Assembly (NCBI GenBank): GCA_900321145.1
Contig: ONVB01000236.1
Span: 1 to 5,311 of the forward strand
Reading direction: 5' to 3'
From: an uncultured Eubacteriales bacterium
GTDB taxonomy: Bacteria; Bacillota; Clostridia; Lachnospirales; Lachnospiraceae
DNA length: 5,311 nucleotides
Shown here: positions 5,227 through 5,311 of the stretch, piece by piece
Layout of the letters: each line of letters opens with the position of its first letter
Position numbering within the stretch: position 1 is the stretch's first letter
The notes under the pieces: generated by a model
The model's input: the letters and a program-made list of their open reading frames with translations, nothing else
What the model was told of the DNA's origin: nothing
Database searches by the model: none
Translations under genes and position numbers: made by a program

Positions 5227-5311
5227 AAGATCCTTCCTGTTGCTTCGCAAGCCCTCGCATTTGGTCCTAAGGGGTACCGCTTGCGGTGGATTCCTTAGGA
5301 CATCGAAGGCC
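5227..5311 (-). repeat. Palindromic intergenic repeat, second copy (cut by window end)
   Basis: Matches 1454-1538 at 84 of 85 positions; the only difference is C at 5304 versus T at 1531. It includes the complete GTCCTAAGG/CCTTAGGAC stem with the inner ACCGC/GCGGT stem. Similarity stops exactly at 5227, 22 nt before the start codon of the 1012-residue gene. The rest of the element, and probably the gene's promoter, lies beyond the window. Orientation relative to the downstream gene is the same as in the first copy. Confidence 0.9.

Noticed and set aside
5222..5250. Promoter-like TTGCGA-17-TATTAT at the inner edge of the second repeat
   Set aside because: Transcription would start inside the Shine-Dalgarno of the large gene and leave almost no leader. 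The first copy has no matching -10 box, so this is probably chance.
1..5311. CRISPR array, tRNA, rRNA, known riboswitch or transposase
   Set aside because: No regularly spaced repeats, cloverleaf sequences, recognisable riboswitch cores or transposase-like reading frames were seen on either strand.

Overview
All convincing genes in this window lie on the minus strand, so transcription runs from high to low coordinates. Moderate GC, strong AGGAGG-type ribosome binding sites, a TTGACA-17-TATTGT promoter, a T-tailed terminator, an FtsX-type permease remnant and a YgzD-like small XRE regulator all fit a Firmicute. A gut or rumen Lachnospiraceae-type organism is my best guess; that is inference, with no marker gene to prove it.

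In transcription order: (1) 5311-5227 is a truncated copy of a palindromic intergenic repeat. (2) 5204-2166 encodes a 1012-residue, apparently soluble, mostly helical protein with a Gln-rich N-terminus, which I cannot assign to a family. (3) 2165-1713 is a graveyard: a short coding-like 3' tail, a strong intrinsic terminator, and a remnant of an ABC transporter permease (FtsX type) cut at both ends. (4) 1727-1437 holds a near-consensus promoter with a 21-bp-spaced direct repeat, then a leader of about 230 nt containing a full copy of the same repeat. (5) 1436-351 encodes a six-helix membrane protein with an extracytoplasmic domain. It overlaps by ATGA (6) a 64-residue XRE-family regulator at 354-160. 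(7) After a 144-nt gap with a candidate promoter and small palindromes, the first five codons of another gene (15-1) run off the window.

The membrane protein and XRE regulator form a translationally coupled pair, a layout seen repeatedly in Firmicutes for a membrane component and its YgzD/YozG-like regulator. No terminator is visible after the regulator, so read-through into the gene at the window start is possible.

The most notable structural point is that two repeat copies (84 of 85 shared bases identical) lie in the same orientation, each ending 17-22 nt before a start codon. They bracket the 1012-residue gene and the decayed genes, so homologous recombination between them could remove about 3.8 kb and swap the leader of the downstream operon. 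The most novel protein is the 1012-residue orphan. I found no CRISPR array, tRNA, rRNA or transposase gene.
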